Below the pieces are notes generated by a model. It was not told where the DNA came from. It made no database searches and was given only the letters and a program-made list of their open reading frames with translations. From Heterotrichella gracilis (taxonomy: Eukaryota > Sar > Xanthophyceae > Tribonematales > Xanthonemataceae), in NCBI GenBank assembly GCA_032358255.1, contig JAULBX010008440.1, positions 52,839 to 116,838 on the forward strand: a DNA stretch of 64,000 nucleotides, in the 5' to 3' direction. A program made the position numbers and the translations under genes. Shown here one piece after another: positions 30,601-42,136 of the stretch; positions within the stretch are counted from its first letter, which is position 1; each line of letters begins with the position of its first letter.

Positions 30601-33600
30601 GCGGCCGCGCACCCGCGACAGGGCGCTGCTTGAGCTGGAGGGGCTGGTGGAGGGGCTGGAGAGGGGAGGGGTGGGGCCGGCGGGGCGCATGAGGTGGGTA
30701 AATTATTGTGGTTTTGTTTGCGGGGCGCACGAGGTGGGTGGGTCTTTTTGGCGTGCCGTATTAGGCGAGCGGGCGGCGGGCACCGGCGGCCGCTAGCCTG
30801 AAAGGCTACGGCACAGCAATAGCAAAGTTAGAACCGCATTTTCCTGAGTAGCGGTTCCTTGATTATTGCGTCCCCGTGTGGATCATCCCTGGGATCCAAC
30901 GTGCCGATAAGTATCCCCAGTGCATGAAATCTGAAGAGACCTCGCACGGCACGCCCCCCATCGCTCCCGCGGAGCAGGTTATATTCATCTATTTTGTCAA
31001 GTGGATGACAATATACATACATATTTTATGCACCAGCGCATGGCGTTCTTGACGCACAGCTGTCAACACGCAGCTCTGCAATATGTCACCCAGTCGTCCA
31101 TCCACCCTGCGCCCCATACCCCCACGCGCCAGTACTGCCTCCCTTGCCCCCCCCAGGTACGCCATGTGTGCCTGGTTCCCGCTGCGCACATCCCTGCGCC
31201 GCGAGCTGGGTGAGGCGCTGGTGGCGCATGGCCTGGTTGGTTCCGCCATGCATGTGTTTGAGGCGCTGGAGCTGTGGGACAACCTCATCACGTGCTACAG
31301 GCTCATGGACAAGACAGTGCAGGTTAGGAGGGGGCAGCGGCGGGCAAAGGAGGAATGGACGTGATGCAGGCGGCGGGTAGATTTGGGGGTGGTTGCGGGG
31401 ACCAGGGTGGGGCTTGGCGAGGCAAGGTGCAACGTCCCCTGGACACGTGAGCAAATCAAGGCCAATAAGATAACAGTAGGAATTGTTAGCACGAATTGTA
31501 CAAAAATGTAGTATTCCTTGGGGACCTAAATATTAGGAGTTTTTCGAATTTGTGGTATTCCCTGGAGAAGCTCAACTAATTTCCCCCAAAACCCACCCTG
31601 CGGCCACTTCATGCAGGCAGAGGAGCTTGTTCGTCGGCGGCTGGAGTCCACCCCCGATGATCCGCGCCTGTGGTGCGCACTGGGGGACCTCACACTGGAC
31701 GAGGCGCACTTCCACACCGCCTGGGAGCGGTCCGGCCACCGCTCCACGCGTGCGCAGCGCTCTCTCGCCCGCAGCGCCATGGAGCGCAAGGAATGGGGGG
31801 CTGCCGCGCAGCACTGGGAGACGGCGCTGGGCATCAACCCGCTGCACCCCGCTGGCTGGTTCTCGCTGGGCTACTGCTCCATGAAGACTGACAACCAGGC
31901 GCGGGCGGTGCAGGTGGGCGGCGGGGGGGCGGGGGGTGGGGGGCGGGGGGTTGGGGGCATCCTGAGGAACCGAGGGATATAGGGCAGAGTAGAGGATTGA
32001 ATTTGCAGGTCTGGCTCCGCGACTTGCAGCACACCTTGCATGGCATGGCATGGTATGGATGCACACACCGGTGCCTGGTCTATCTTTGATTTAGATTTGC
32101 ATGAGACATTGCTGAATAAATATGCATGTATGGTATCGACCATATACCGTATCGTCGGGACCTGGGAAAAAGCGTAAGCTGCAGTGTAATGTCCACGACC
32201 CACCATGGGCAACTGCTCATGGCTCCTGAAAACATTCTCATCCGCGGACTGTGGCACGTGTCCTTTGTATCTCTGTCAGTATTCTACTCGCCCCATGACC
32301 GACGTGCTCCCCTGGCCCCAGGCCTGGAGCCGCTGCACCCAGCTTGACCCAGATGACGGTGAGGCGTGGAACAACCTGGCGGCGCTGCACCTGATGGCGG
32401 GGCGGCATGCACAGGCCTGCTCCGCGCTGAGGGAGGCAGTGAAGCACAAGCGGGACAGCTGGCAGACGTGGGACAACTATGCGCGGGCGGCGGCGGCGGC
32501 GGGGCAGCACTTGCAGGCGGCAAACGCGTTGCTGCAGGTGGGGGTGGGGGTTGGACTTGAGAGAGGGCATGACCTGAGAGTGACTTGCATTCAAGCTGGT
32601 GTTTGGTGAGCGGCAGTGGGTAGCGTGCTCCTTTATTATTTGGATGTGATTGGTAATGAACTGGGCGCTTGACACAGCCGTACAGGGTCAGGTGGACAGG
32701 CGTCAGTGACTGTATAACACAAAGCTCTTTAACTGCATCGATCCTCCGCATCCCTCAATATGTAGTGAAGTCCCAATGCCCAGGCATGATCCATATCTAG
32801 CCTCCTAGCATTGTAGTGACCAATTATACATAACCCTCGCTGCGCACCCTGCCAGGCCTACAACCACCCTGCACTCACAATTGCTGGGCATTTTACTCTT
32901 ACTGGCTTGCAGGAAACCACCTTGCCAGGAACACTCAGCACCCTAATATCCATCATCCAAACAGCCCAATTGCCTTGATTGTGGCTGTGGTAGAAACTCA
33001 TTGTTGAGATGCTGTGCAGGTCCTCGCCCTAACAGATGGCGCACGAGTGCAGCTTGAGGTGGTGGGGGTGCTGGTGGATGTGGTGGTGGAAGGGAGGGAA
33101 GGCGCACCACCGGGGGCAAGCGCTAAGGAGCTGGCACCAGGTACAGCAAGCCTAGAGTGCCTGTTATCAAATCTGCCTGCATCACATGACACTGCTTGCT
33201 TAAGAGACAACAGTGGACCGGACTGATTTCATCAGCAATGGACAACAGGGGGCCGGGCAGGCTCCATTAGCCACCTTTCATGTTCTTATTAGTGCAGTGG
33301 CGATCACAACCACGTGCAGTCATCTGTGGAGGTGCATAGCAGCTTTGTCGTGTTGCACATGCCAGCAGACGCATTTCTTATGCCCACCCCGCACCCCTTG
33401 TGCAGGCTGTGCAGAGGTTGAGGCAGCGGTGGGTCAGGTGCTGAAGCGCGCGTGCGCCAGTGCGCCAGGTGGCAGCGCCACGTGGGCCCACTATGCGCGC
33501 TACTACGCGGGGCAGGGACACCATGACAGCGCCACCGAGTGCCTGCTCAAGCGCATGCGGGCACTGCAAGGTGGAGAGTGGAAGAACGATGAGGGGTCTT

Positions 33601-34074
33601 TTGCCACGTTGGCGGAGGCAACGCTGCAGCTGTGCCAGGCATACTTGGATGGGGCAGGCAGCATGGGGACCAGCGCGCGCCAGCTGTCTGGCATTCGTAT
33701 GCAGGTGGGTGGGCTGCTCAGAAAGCTGGCGAGGATTGCATTTTTATGTCCCTTGTTTGCACACCAAAGGTGGCTCCTCCACGAGGGCCAATTGGAGCTC
33801 CCGTTTTTGAAGCTAACAGCCTCATGTTTGTACTGGTGCACAGCTATTCTGCATGTATGGCTTCCCTATAAACCATGGCATGCATGTCGCCTGCGCCAGG
33901 AGGTCCGTCATGCATGTTCACAGACTGGTGCTCCTGCATGTCCCGCAGGTGCGGGGCATCCTGAAGCAGGCTGAAGGGCGGTTTGAGGGCAGTGAACAGT
34001 ACAGCGCGCTGAGGGAGATGCTGGAGCGTGTTGTGCAAGCAGAGGCTCAGCTGGCCAGCAGGACAGCTGAGTAA
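27683..34074 (+). CDS. TPR protein TTC27/Emw1 homologue
   Basis: Homologue of tetratricopeptide repeat protein 27 (yeast Emw1), an essential protein linked to cell-wall integrity and assembly of large complexes; its exact role is unsettled. Fourteen exons: 27683-27752, 28029-28293, 28424-28634, 28840-29034, 29264-29432, 29736-29914, 30176-30262, 30464-30693, 31157-31322, 31617-31913, 32322-32537, 33020-33140, 33406-33704 and 33949-34074, giving 876 residues with every junction in frame. Family landmarks are LTGALGMRTVHQH, the conserved helical block HGLVGSAMHVFEALELWDNL with YRLMDKTVQAEELV, and TPR units: RLWCALGDLTLDE, WGAAAQHWETALGINPLHP, GWFSLGYCSMKTDN, DDGEAWNNLAALHLMAG and WQTWDNYARAAA. 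The first ATG is close behind the divergent promoter. An Ala-rich run in exon 11 and many G-rich introns are notable. It is soluble, with no signal peptide or membrane segment. Confidence 0.93.
31914..31958 (+). other. G-quadruplex-prone tract at a splice donor
   Basis: Just after the donor of TTC27 exon 10 the coding strand carries at least five runs of five to seven G separated by one to three bases (GGGGGGGC, GGGGGGTGG, GGGGCGGGGGG, TTGGGGG). This fits a strong intronic G-quadruplex overlapping the 5' splice-site region. Confidence 0.6.
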
Positions 34075-34685
34075 GCAATGCGGTGTGTTCCCTATGGCTC
34101 ACTGAGGCATTCATGGCATGGTGCATGCATGACGTGCACATGAGCTGTATCGCCCCATAACTCCCCAGGGCCTGGGCAGCTGTTTGCAGTACACTGGTTG
34201 AGCATCAGTAGGTCAGCATGAAGAGATTTGTCTGGCGCAGTCTTGTGAGTATTATTGGGCTCTTTGCTGCATTGTGCTCACCTGGTCACTTGGCCTGTAC
34301 CAGAGGCAGCTTTTGTCATTTGCTACCCTCTCTAATAGTGTAAGGATCTAGTACAAGGGATTTTCCACAGCTTGCAAACTCGAGCAAAATCTTTGCGCAG
34401 TCTTGCTAAGCATTGCTTGGTTTGCATGTGCAACCAATCAGGATCCTTGTCATGACACGTTCTTTTGTAAAAATCATTGATGTTTATCACTCCATTGCAA
34501 GTGCGATTTGTTATTAATCGGCCCATTGGCCAGCGTGATATAGACAGCAATTGTTCCACGTCAGCATAATCAATGTGCAGACATGTTGATTTATCTGATT
34601 TGGGACTTCCAAACTGGACCAAATTGAACCCAGAAGTTCCACTGGCCAAGCGTATTAAAATGTACTGATGAGCCTTTCTCCTAGC
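34075..34685. other. Tail-to-tail intergenic: TTC27 and M14 carboxypeptidase
   Basis: No gene is visible. TGTAA at 34339-34343 is a candidate polyadenylation signal for TTC27. The minus-strand open frame 34332-34649 lacks an ATG-based splice context and any recognisable domain. Confidence 0.4.
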
Positions 34686-37425
34686 TCATACGGGTGATTC
34701 TCCTCGGCGCCTGGCCTGTGCACGCATCCTGAACCACGCTAGCTGAACTGCATGGGCCATGCGATTCTTGGAGAGGTAATGGGTGGCCACTACCAGTAGC
34801 AGCACCCCAGCCGCAACCATGACATATTGGAACCCAGCCTGCATAACACACATGGAATAAATCATCCTCATGAGACAATCATCACCTGCAATGTGGTGGT
34901 GGCAGGATTTCAGAGCTAGCAACCTCAAAGCTAGCAACCAGCATATTACCTTTGCTCTTATGTCATCCAAACCGAACCGTCCACCAGGGACAGGGGATGC
35001 TATGGCTATGTTGTCACCAACCAAGGAGCTTTGTGGGGGAGTGGTTATTTCTGCTGTGATTTGGTTGGTAACGGTAGGCGTCAACTGTAGGAAGCTTGAT
35101 GTGCGTTCTGCTGCAGTGTCCTACTCAAAGGAGAATTTCACATTTAATTATGATTGTTTTCAGTTGTCGCTTCACGGACTATCAAATCAATTGCAGAGTC
35201 GCACCTTATTGAGGAGAGGTTTATCAAATTGTCCAGCACCCGGCGCACGCAACCTGTGCAATACACCAAAAGTTTTACGGATGTGACTTGGGATGCACAT
35301 TTGCCTGCTGGACCATTTTGCGACAAAATGTGGTCTGCACCCGCTAGAGCGTACCTTGGCAGTGACTTCCGTGTATGGCTTGCGTGAGTAGGTCCAGCAA
35401 GCAGTGCGTTGATTTCTGGATGGAGATCTACCAACAGCAAGAGCTTCAAGAACGCAAATGTCCACCTACTTACAGTTTCCTGCATGGCATGCCAAAACTC
35501 ATATAGGCTTCATGCTGCTGTTGGATACGGAGCAGGTGTAGATTGCAATGTATGAGCAGTACATACTGCAATGAGACTCACTTGCAGATCAGCTCTGGTA
35601 AGGGGGTTGAACATCCTGAAGCAGTCATGGTAGTCTGCATCCATGACACCAAAGATCTCCCAGGTGAACGGAATTGGTACGTGCAGAACCTCAAACATGT
35701 AATCGGTCGCCGTCCCGTGCGCAAGATACCTGCATTCAACAAGCAAGATCGTCCAGCACTGGAATCAACCCAGCCACTCGGTGTTCCCGGCTACACCCCA
35801 ACAAGGTGCAGATGCAACGTACCCCACGCTCTTCCCACCAGATCCAACAGCACATCTGCTTTTGCAGACCTCAGCGTTGAGGATGCTCAACATTTGGAAG
35901 GCAGCCTGTGGCCCACGTCCCGCCGGAATGTGGCTTTTGTGATCGTAAGGCATGAATAGCGCCTCCATGCCAGAATGGACATTGACCCAAACATGAGGCT
36001 CAAAAGACTTGGCGAGCTGCAGCATCAATGCTGCCTCAGGTTCACTGCGGCACACAGCAGGGACAGTCGTGAGTGGCCAGGTCGCAATGTGATGCAATTG
36101 CTCACGAGCTCCACCTGACCGCAGATACCCTGAAGGATACTCGGACGCATGCATTTTTACACCACGAACAGCACACCCCAACAATAGCAGCTGCAATGAT
36201 ACTGTACACTAGTAAAGGCTTCCAGTACGCATCCATTTGCATGAGCTATGGCTAAAGCGGGGTGCCCATCCAGTCAGTCTTGGACAGTTGAGCAGGAACA
36301 GTACGTCCTTGCGGGGTACAGTGCAACACTGTGTGCAAAAGGTCCACTGACCAAGTGTACCTGAAAGGTTTTGACCCAGGGTACTCCTCTGACGGGTCAT
36401 AGTCCTTCTCCTTGAAGCCCCAGTGGACATCCCAGTTTCTGTTGGGGTCAACTCCACGCCCATTCTTGCGCTCGCACAGGTTGCCTCCTTCAACTATTGT
36501 CCTCCCATGTATGTTCTCCATGGGAATGACCTGCGTGCCACAACCACCCCTCGCACGTCTACATGGTTGCTAAGACCTCGACGTATTCTTCAGGCAGCGG
36601 TACTGCAAGAATCACCTTGAACACAGTTCGCTTTAGCACCAGCTCTAGCTTGTCCATATCCAATCCATATTTTTGGGCTGCAGCGGTCAGCAAGGTTCTG
36701 TCCAATAACGTGTTCAAAAGATGGATGGCAGTTTCCGTGGTGACAAGCTCTCGTCCATGCTGCCCAAAATTCTGCAGTCGCCGCAATATTGCCGCAAATT
36801 AGCAATTGCACATTTCCAAGCCTGCATCTATCTCAATCAGCATTGCTCGAAATGCACTCACCAGTAGCAGCCTGAGTTTGCCTTTGTGATCTCTGGTGGT
36901 ACCACCTGGTTCATATGTCAGTACCTGTGCGACAACTCAGCTTTAGACAAAGTACCCTGCAAAAGTACCCTTTGCAGGGTGCCTACTAAGCAACAGCTGG
37001 GACAGAGGTGCTGCGCAAACTTACTGTCAGCTTGCTTGTGTAGTTTTGATCCCCCGTTTCCAGCTCCGAGATCTGCAAACCCAGCACAACCATGTGGGTT
37101 TCTCAACGTGGAGACCACACAAGAATAATGCAGATGTGGTGCCATTTACCTGGAGACTGTCAGGATGTTGTGCCACCAGTTCCGAAACTACTTGAAACAC
37201 CTTCTCCCTGCAGGAACGCATAATGTTGCTTGCACTGTACGACGACCCAAACCCGTGGCATGCATATCATATGCGGCACACACGCATATTGTAGCAGACA
37301 GAAACTTACTTGGTAAGGTAGATGCTGTAGTCTGGCCTCGCATATTGGGCTGTCTTGTCGCGCGAACCTCGACTAGTTGGCAAGAGAACTGCCACAGAAA
37401 GCACGAGCAGGTGCCACCATATCAT
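34686..37425 (-). CDS. Membrane-anchored M14 zinc carboxypeptidase
   Basis: Predicted to remove C-terminal residues from peptides in the secretory pathway or at the cell surface. Twelve exons from 37425-37310 to 34838-34686 join in frame to 480 residues. The N-terminus is a signal peptide (MIWWHLLVLSVAVLLPTSRG). Zinc ligands are His100 and Glu103 in QHGRELVT and His227 in WVNVHSGMEALFMPYDHK. Substrate-binding GVDPNRNW is present, and Glu302 in FTWEIFG, after GTATDYMFEV, is the catalytic glutamate. A single membrane segment near the C-terminus (about 433-452, FQYVMVAAGVLLLVVATHYL) is followed by a short basic cytosolic tail. The sequence resembles the plant protein At5g42320, as I recall it, more than digestive carboxypeptidases. 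In exon 9 an internal GTAAGT must be read through to keep frame. The whole active site is intact. Confidence 0.92.
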
Positions 37426-38142
37426 AGTTGCACGTGGTCATCTGCAGCTCACAAGGGTTAGCTGCCAACAAAGCCAGCTGAGAACTGTTGATATGCCGCC
37501 ATTTGGGTATCAGCTGGTTTTGGAGTTGAACGAGGGTATTGGCGGTTCCCAGAGCACTTACAACAGCATGCTAGCTCAGAACTACTGCTCTAGCGTTTTA
37601 TCCCCTTTGCTGTCACTCCGTGCGCCCGCGGTAATGGCTGGTCATGCCACAGGCAACTGGTAAACGGGTGTCACCCATTCTGTAAACAGCAAGAGATCGC
37701 CAGGACCAGGATCAGGAGGCAAATGTTTTGGCTGGCTCTCCTACTTCTGACCCCCACGGGAGTTCTTCTAAGAGAAGCAAGTGCGGTCATCAGTGAATAT
37801 ATCAGAACATAAGCAGTCGCAACACTGTACCCACGTACATAAGCGAAGTCGCCCACTTTCATAATGCATGCAAACGCATGCATGCATTTTTAAAAATGCA
37901 TGCATTTGCAAGCAATTTGCATGCATGCATAACTGTGAACTTGCCCACATATATGCATGCGCGGTCCACACAAAGACGCAGAATACACCTAGAAACCACA
38001 TGCATGCACATTCCACAACGCAGTGCGTCAGAAACGAGTCCTGCTCAGTGCTAACAACCGCTTGCATAGTATACAGCAACACAACCCGTATCCGCACCGC
38101 AGTTACTGTGCAGAAGCCGCTGCTGCATCTTTCCTGTGAAGC
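37426..38142. promoter_or_regulatory. Divergent promoter M14/fibrillin with GCATGC palindromes
   Basis: This 717-base region separates head-to-head genes. Its centre (37865-37965) is packed with ATGCATGC words, including a perfect 28-base palindrome at 37878-37905 with arms ATGCATGCATTTTT. Such words resemble RY-type (CATGCA) elements known from plants, but the word is common across the whole window, so a regulatory role is uncertain. Confidence 0.45.
37878..37905. repeat. 28-bp ATGCATGC palindrome
   Basis: The arm ATGCATGCATTTTT is followed directly by its exact reverse complement. More TGCATGCA words continue to 37932. It is inside the shared promoter of the M14 carboxypeptidase and fibrillin genes. 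Confidence 0.8.
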
Positions 38143-39387
38143 ATGGCAAGCGTTGCCATGGTGCAAACGAGGCCATGCCACACGGCGTTGGCCAGCAACA
38201 GGTTGAGGACAACTGCATTCCGTCCCACCTGCAAGCAGTTTTCAAAGTCTGGCGCAGCAAGGCTGACAAAAAACTTTAGCAGCGGTGCCAATCCTCCTAC
38301 AGTATGCATCTTTCAAAACTTCAAACTGCCTTGGCAACCCAAAAGAAGCCCCAAGTCTGAAGTGCCCCCTACTTTGTTGACACTTTTGGACACAGTCAAG
38401 GGCTGCGACAGAGGGTTGACGGTAACAAAGCAGGAAGTCGCTGAAATCAGAGGGTTGGTACAGCAGTTGGGATCAGAGACAAGGGACTTGGTGACGGCAG
38501 ACAACAGGTCCAACGCAACATGGCGACTGTTGTTCACCACGGAGCAGGAAACCCTATTCATACTCAAGAACGCATCGTTCTTTGGGACCACTGCTGGTGA
38601 TGTGTATCAGGTAAGTTGGTGCCTACACAGATCTGATACCATGTGCTGCAAACCCGCTCCACTGCGCCCAGTGTGCGCTCGGAGGTTTCCTTGTAGAGAA
38701 CCCTCGACTACTGCTGCTCTCTTCCTACTGCAGGTGCTGGATTTGAGCTCAGGGCAACTACAAAACGTCATCACTTTTCCTCCCGATGGTGTCTTTGTCG
38801 TTGACTCTACTGTTGCGGTTGATGGTCCCCAAAGAGTCAATTTCAAGTTCACCAGTGCTACCCTGGTGACATCCAAGCGAGTGTTCAATGTGCCACCATT
38901 TGGCAAGGGATGGTACGTATTCTGTTTCTTACTCACACGCGTTCCAGCAATAAAAGCTAGAGTAGCACTGCACTAGTTGGCCACAAAGATGGGGTGCGCC
39001 AGCCTGTCCTGGCACTGTTATTCCACTGAGGGCGTTACCCAGCAAAGGTGCAAGGGCGCAAGGACTCTCGTCTATGCTGTGGGCGCTCGGCCGTTTCCAA
39101 ATCACCTTGCCGTGTTGTCTATCAATGAAAATGCAACTGGATGTATGGTATACCCCAGGGGCTGACATCCATTCAATAGTGGCACAGTGTGTGTGAATAG
39201 ACCTGCAGCTGTGTCAAGCAGTGTCAGTGTGCAGAGCATCTGTCCAAATGCTAACTCCTGTGTGATGAATCCCTGCAGGTTTGAGACCATCTACGTAGAT
39301 GACATGTACCGTGTGGCTCGAGACGTGCGTGGGGATGTGTTGGTGCTGCAGCGTTATGGACCACCACGCAGCTTTCCTGACACCTAA
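38143..39387 (+). CDS. Plastid lipid-associated protein (PAP/fibrillin)
   Basis: Fibrillins coat plastoglobules or associate with thylakoids and bind lipids, with roles in prenyl-lipid metabolism and stress. Exons 38143-38610, 38734-38912 and 39279-39387 give 251 residues. Residues 1 to about 70 are basic and Ser/Ala-rich with few acids, a typical chloroplast transit peptide. The PAP domain starts at LLTLLDTVKGCDRGL and continues with WRLLFTTEQETLFILKN, GDVYQVLDLSSGQLQNVITFPPDGVF, VNFKFTSATLV and a C-terminal IYVDDMYRVARDVRGDVLVLQRYG, all characteristic. The start ATG gives the transit peptide directly. Its 3' end converges on NFU; TGTAA at 39856-39860 is a candidate polyadenylation signal. 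Which fibrillin subfamily it belongs to cannot be told from reading alone. Confidence 0.92.
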
Positions 39388-39802
39388 CAGCAAGTCCAGG
39401 CTTTAGGAGTGCATGCACACATTGCGGAGCGGGTTGGGGCGGCGAATCTGAACACGAAACACTGATTTGATGCAACACAAGTTCTTGGAATATCATCAGA
39501 CCCACGTTGACTGATGCAGCCTTTTGCAATGTTCAACAGCAGGGTGTTGCTTCCCGTGCTCACAAATCGTCTGCCTTTAGATTTGCCCCAAAGGCGTAAG
39601 CTTGATGCCCATGTTACGCCATGTTCCACTGGTTGCTGCCCGGCCGCTAGGCTCTGGGGGTTGTTTCAAACATGAGTCAACATTCCATGCAATCTCTGGG
39701 CTTGCAGTGTGTCCGACTTCATTTTTCTTCTTTCTGTATTAAAATAAGTATTATTGACAATTCAGCATTTACATTACTACATCTTGTGTTTTTGCCAAGT
39801 GC

Positions 39803-40281
39803 TCAACCAATAGTACCCCTTCCGTGGCCCCTTCCGCACATTGTGTCAAGTATTTTGTAAATAAAAGGAACAACAAAGCACAATGTTATCAAGGACAGGC
39901 CGTTGATGTATCCTAGGGTGGTAGCAGCATTGGATGCTGAGTTCGAAGCAATGCCATTGCCAAGAGGGGTTTGCATAACAGGCCGGGCAATTGAACAAAA
40001 ATAGGTAAGCCACCACTGGTAGATGATTGTTGTCTGCCCATACATGCTGCCTGATTCGTGCCAGGTTATCCACACTGCTTGACGGGGCTGTCATTAAGGC
40101 TTCTGGAACTGTCAAGCTGAATATGTGTCTCATGTACTGTCCTAGACTCTGGGCTCAAGCGTCTGCTGGGAGCCTGTACCTTCACGAGCGAAACCCAGGC
40201 TGTGCGCCACTGCTGGCAAAGCGCAGCAGACAGGTTGCTATCCGCCGCCCCATCTGCAGCTCCAATGATAGAGCTCTGCAT
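39803..40281 (-). CDS. Possible small membrane protein, unresolved
   Basis: Weak candidate. An ATG at 40281 opens a 34-codon exon (MQSSIIGAADGAADSNLSAA..., ending AAG|GTACAG). With an acceptor at AATGACAG near 40110 it would join a frame that runs to 39803 and ends with a hydrophobic segment (GLSLITLCFVVPFIYKIL). The acceptor lacks a pyrimidine tract, and I recognise no family. The stretch also lies in the 3' flank of both fibrillin and NFU, so it may simply be untranslated sequence. Confidence 0.2.
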
Positions 40282-40441
40282 CTTGAAAAGCTTGACAGGA
40301 GAATCCCACTCCCCAACTTTCCAGACAAGCTGTGCAGTTACCTATGGTCACATACACGGACTCTACTGAGTTCGATCTGAAGACGCTGCTAGGGCCCTTC
40401 TGGGGACCATGAGGGTTTGTGTAACCCGCAGCTTCCAACGC

Positions 40442-41561
40442 TTACATCAGCTGCACTGCTGCAATGCTTGGTATTTTCTCCCTGAGTTTCTGTGTCACCG
40501 CCACTCTGACTGTCATCACGTTTGCAGCTGGCCCAGTGATCTTGATTTGCACAATGACGCCATCAATAGCAACCAAGTCAAGGCCACCCCCCCCAGTGCC
40601 CACCAGGTAGGGCCGAATTTCATCCAGTACCTGCGTGCATAAGGTACCGACGTGGGCTAGCAAAATGGCGCACCGAGTAGGGCTTTGCCAACAGCAGCTG
40701 GAGTACCACCGCAGGGCCACGGCACTGGCAACTCTCCTCACCACCTTGTGCTGTTCGTACCGTTTCTACATTGTCCTCGCTCAAGTCCAAGCCTGCGCTC
40801 TCCTCGTCCATGAGTTGCTCCACCTCCAATATTTCCTGGTGGATTTTACACATTATTAGGTAAAGCAACCATAGCACGTAAGTACAACCGTTGAGAACAC
40901 AGACAGGGAGCGCAAAGTGTTCCCTTGGCTTACCGGTATCCGCTCCATCAGCCGCCTTTTGATGCCCATAGTCATTGTTGTTAGAGAGCTGGGACAAGAA
41001 CCACATGCGCCCTTCAGCTTCAAGTACACAACTGGACCGTCTATGTCCACAAATTCCACGTTACCCCCATCCGCCATCAAGTAGGGTCGGATCTGCACAT
41101 GTGCACACTGTCACTATCAGCTTTGAGATAGCTGTATCTTGATAGGAGAGAGCCATAAGGTCAGGAACGTCAGCCCTTGCAACCACACCTCAGTAACAAG
41201 CACCCACCTCATCCAGCACGTTCTCCACATTCTCCTCTGTCAGCTCCAACACGTCTGTGGCTGCAGTGCAGTGTACTGCAAAAGAACCTGCACCAAATCT
41301 GTGGTGTCAAGGTTGGTTCCCACTTACCAACCTTAAAAAGCCCAGCACCCAAAACCACCCTGTACCTCTGGGTTTGCGAGCATGTGACAGCCTTGTGTGG
41401 AGCGCAAACATCCCAGCTGCCCCCTTGTAGCTGCAACTGGCGGTCTGCAGCCTACTGGACACAGCTTGCTGGCAAGCACGAAACTGCCTGCAGGGCTCTG
41501 CTGCGTTGGTGACCGGCAGCCGCGCTCCACTGCCATGCATGCAGGAGGTGCTCAGCGCCAT
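40442..41561 (-). CDS. Plastid-type NFU iron-sulfur scaffold
   Basis: NFU proteins carry a [4Fe-4S] cluster and pass it to client enzymes; plastid versions serve photosystem I and others. Exons 41561-41366, 41275-41208, 41092-40934, 40835-40761 and 40630-40442 give 228 residues. The N-terminus to about residue 66 is a Ser/Arg-rich transit peptide. The first NifU C-terminal-type domain (about 70-141: [28 protein letters not shown]) has the cluster-binding Cys118 and Cys121 in [10 protein letters not shown] second, degenerate domain (about 160-228: [27 protein letters not shown]) has lost the CxxC (GPAANVMTV). This double-domain layout is typical of plastid NFU1-3. It diverges from the AN1 gene and converges with fibrillin; TTACA at 39769-39773 may be its polyadenylation signal. 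Confidence 0.93.
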
Positions 41562-42136
41562 AGCAGGTACAACTGCTGGGTGCTGCTGTTTGGGAGTTGG
41601 GTGTTACGAGATCCCTCGCTGTAACCAGTATTGGGCAGGAGCAGTAATCCAACGCTGTAATCTTGAGCTTTGGTTCCACACCGTGGCAGTCGTCCTCAGA
41701 TAGTTTTGAGTGGTGGGGCTGCTTTGAGCGGGGAGCGATAAGTCCAGGGACAGTTATCTGTGTGGCAACCAAGGGTCTGGGAAGCGGCTTGAGAGGTGTG
41801 TTTGGCGCGTGTGGTTGTTACAAAACCCGGGTTATCATGGGCAAACAAGTCTACCACAACCTTGATACACAAAAGGGGAGGGGAGGATACAGGGGGGATA
41901 CTCACAATACCTCCTCGCCTCATGAAGCCTTCGCGAGCTTAAACCACCACCACTTCGCCCACAAGATACATATCTATCGCAGAGCGCCTTGGATTGCAAA
42001 CACTGTCCACTCAGACCACTCCTTGTTGGTTCTCCTCGTTACGAGTGGCCTGTTTCTGTCCGCACCCCTGTCAGCTATCTTGCTGTTGTAATTCTGCCTG
42101 GAGGGGTAGTTTTTGGTAGAGAGGAGGTCTCAAGAA
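41562..42136. promoter_or_regulatory. Divergent promoter NFU/AN1
   Basis: A 575-base stretch between the start codons of NFU and the A20/AN1 protein. No coding exon fits. It must carry both promoters; no recognisable stress element could be singled out. Confidence 0.45.
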
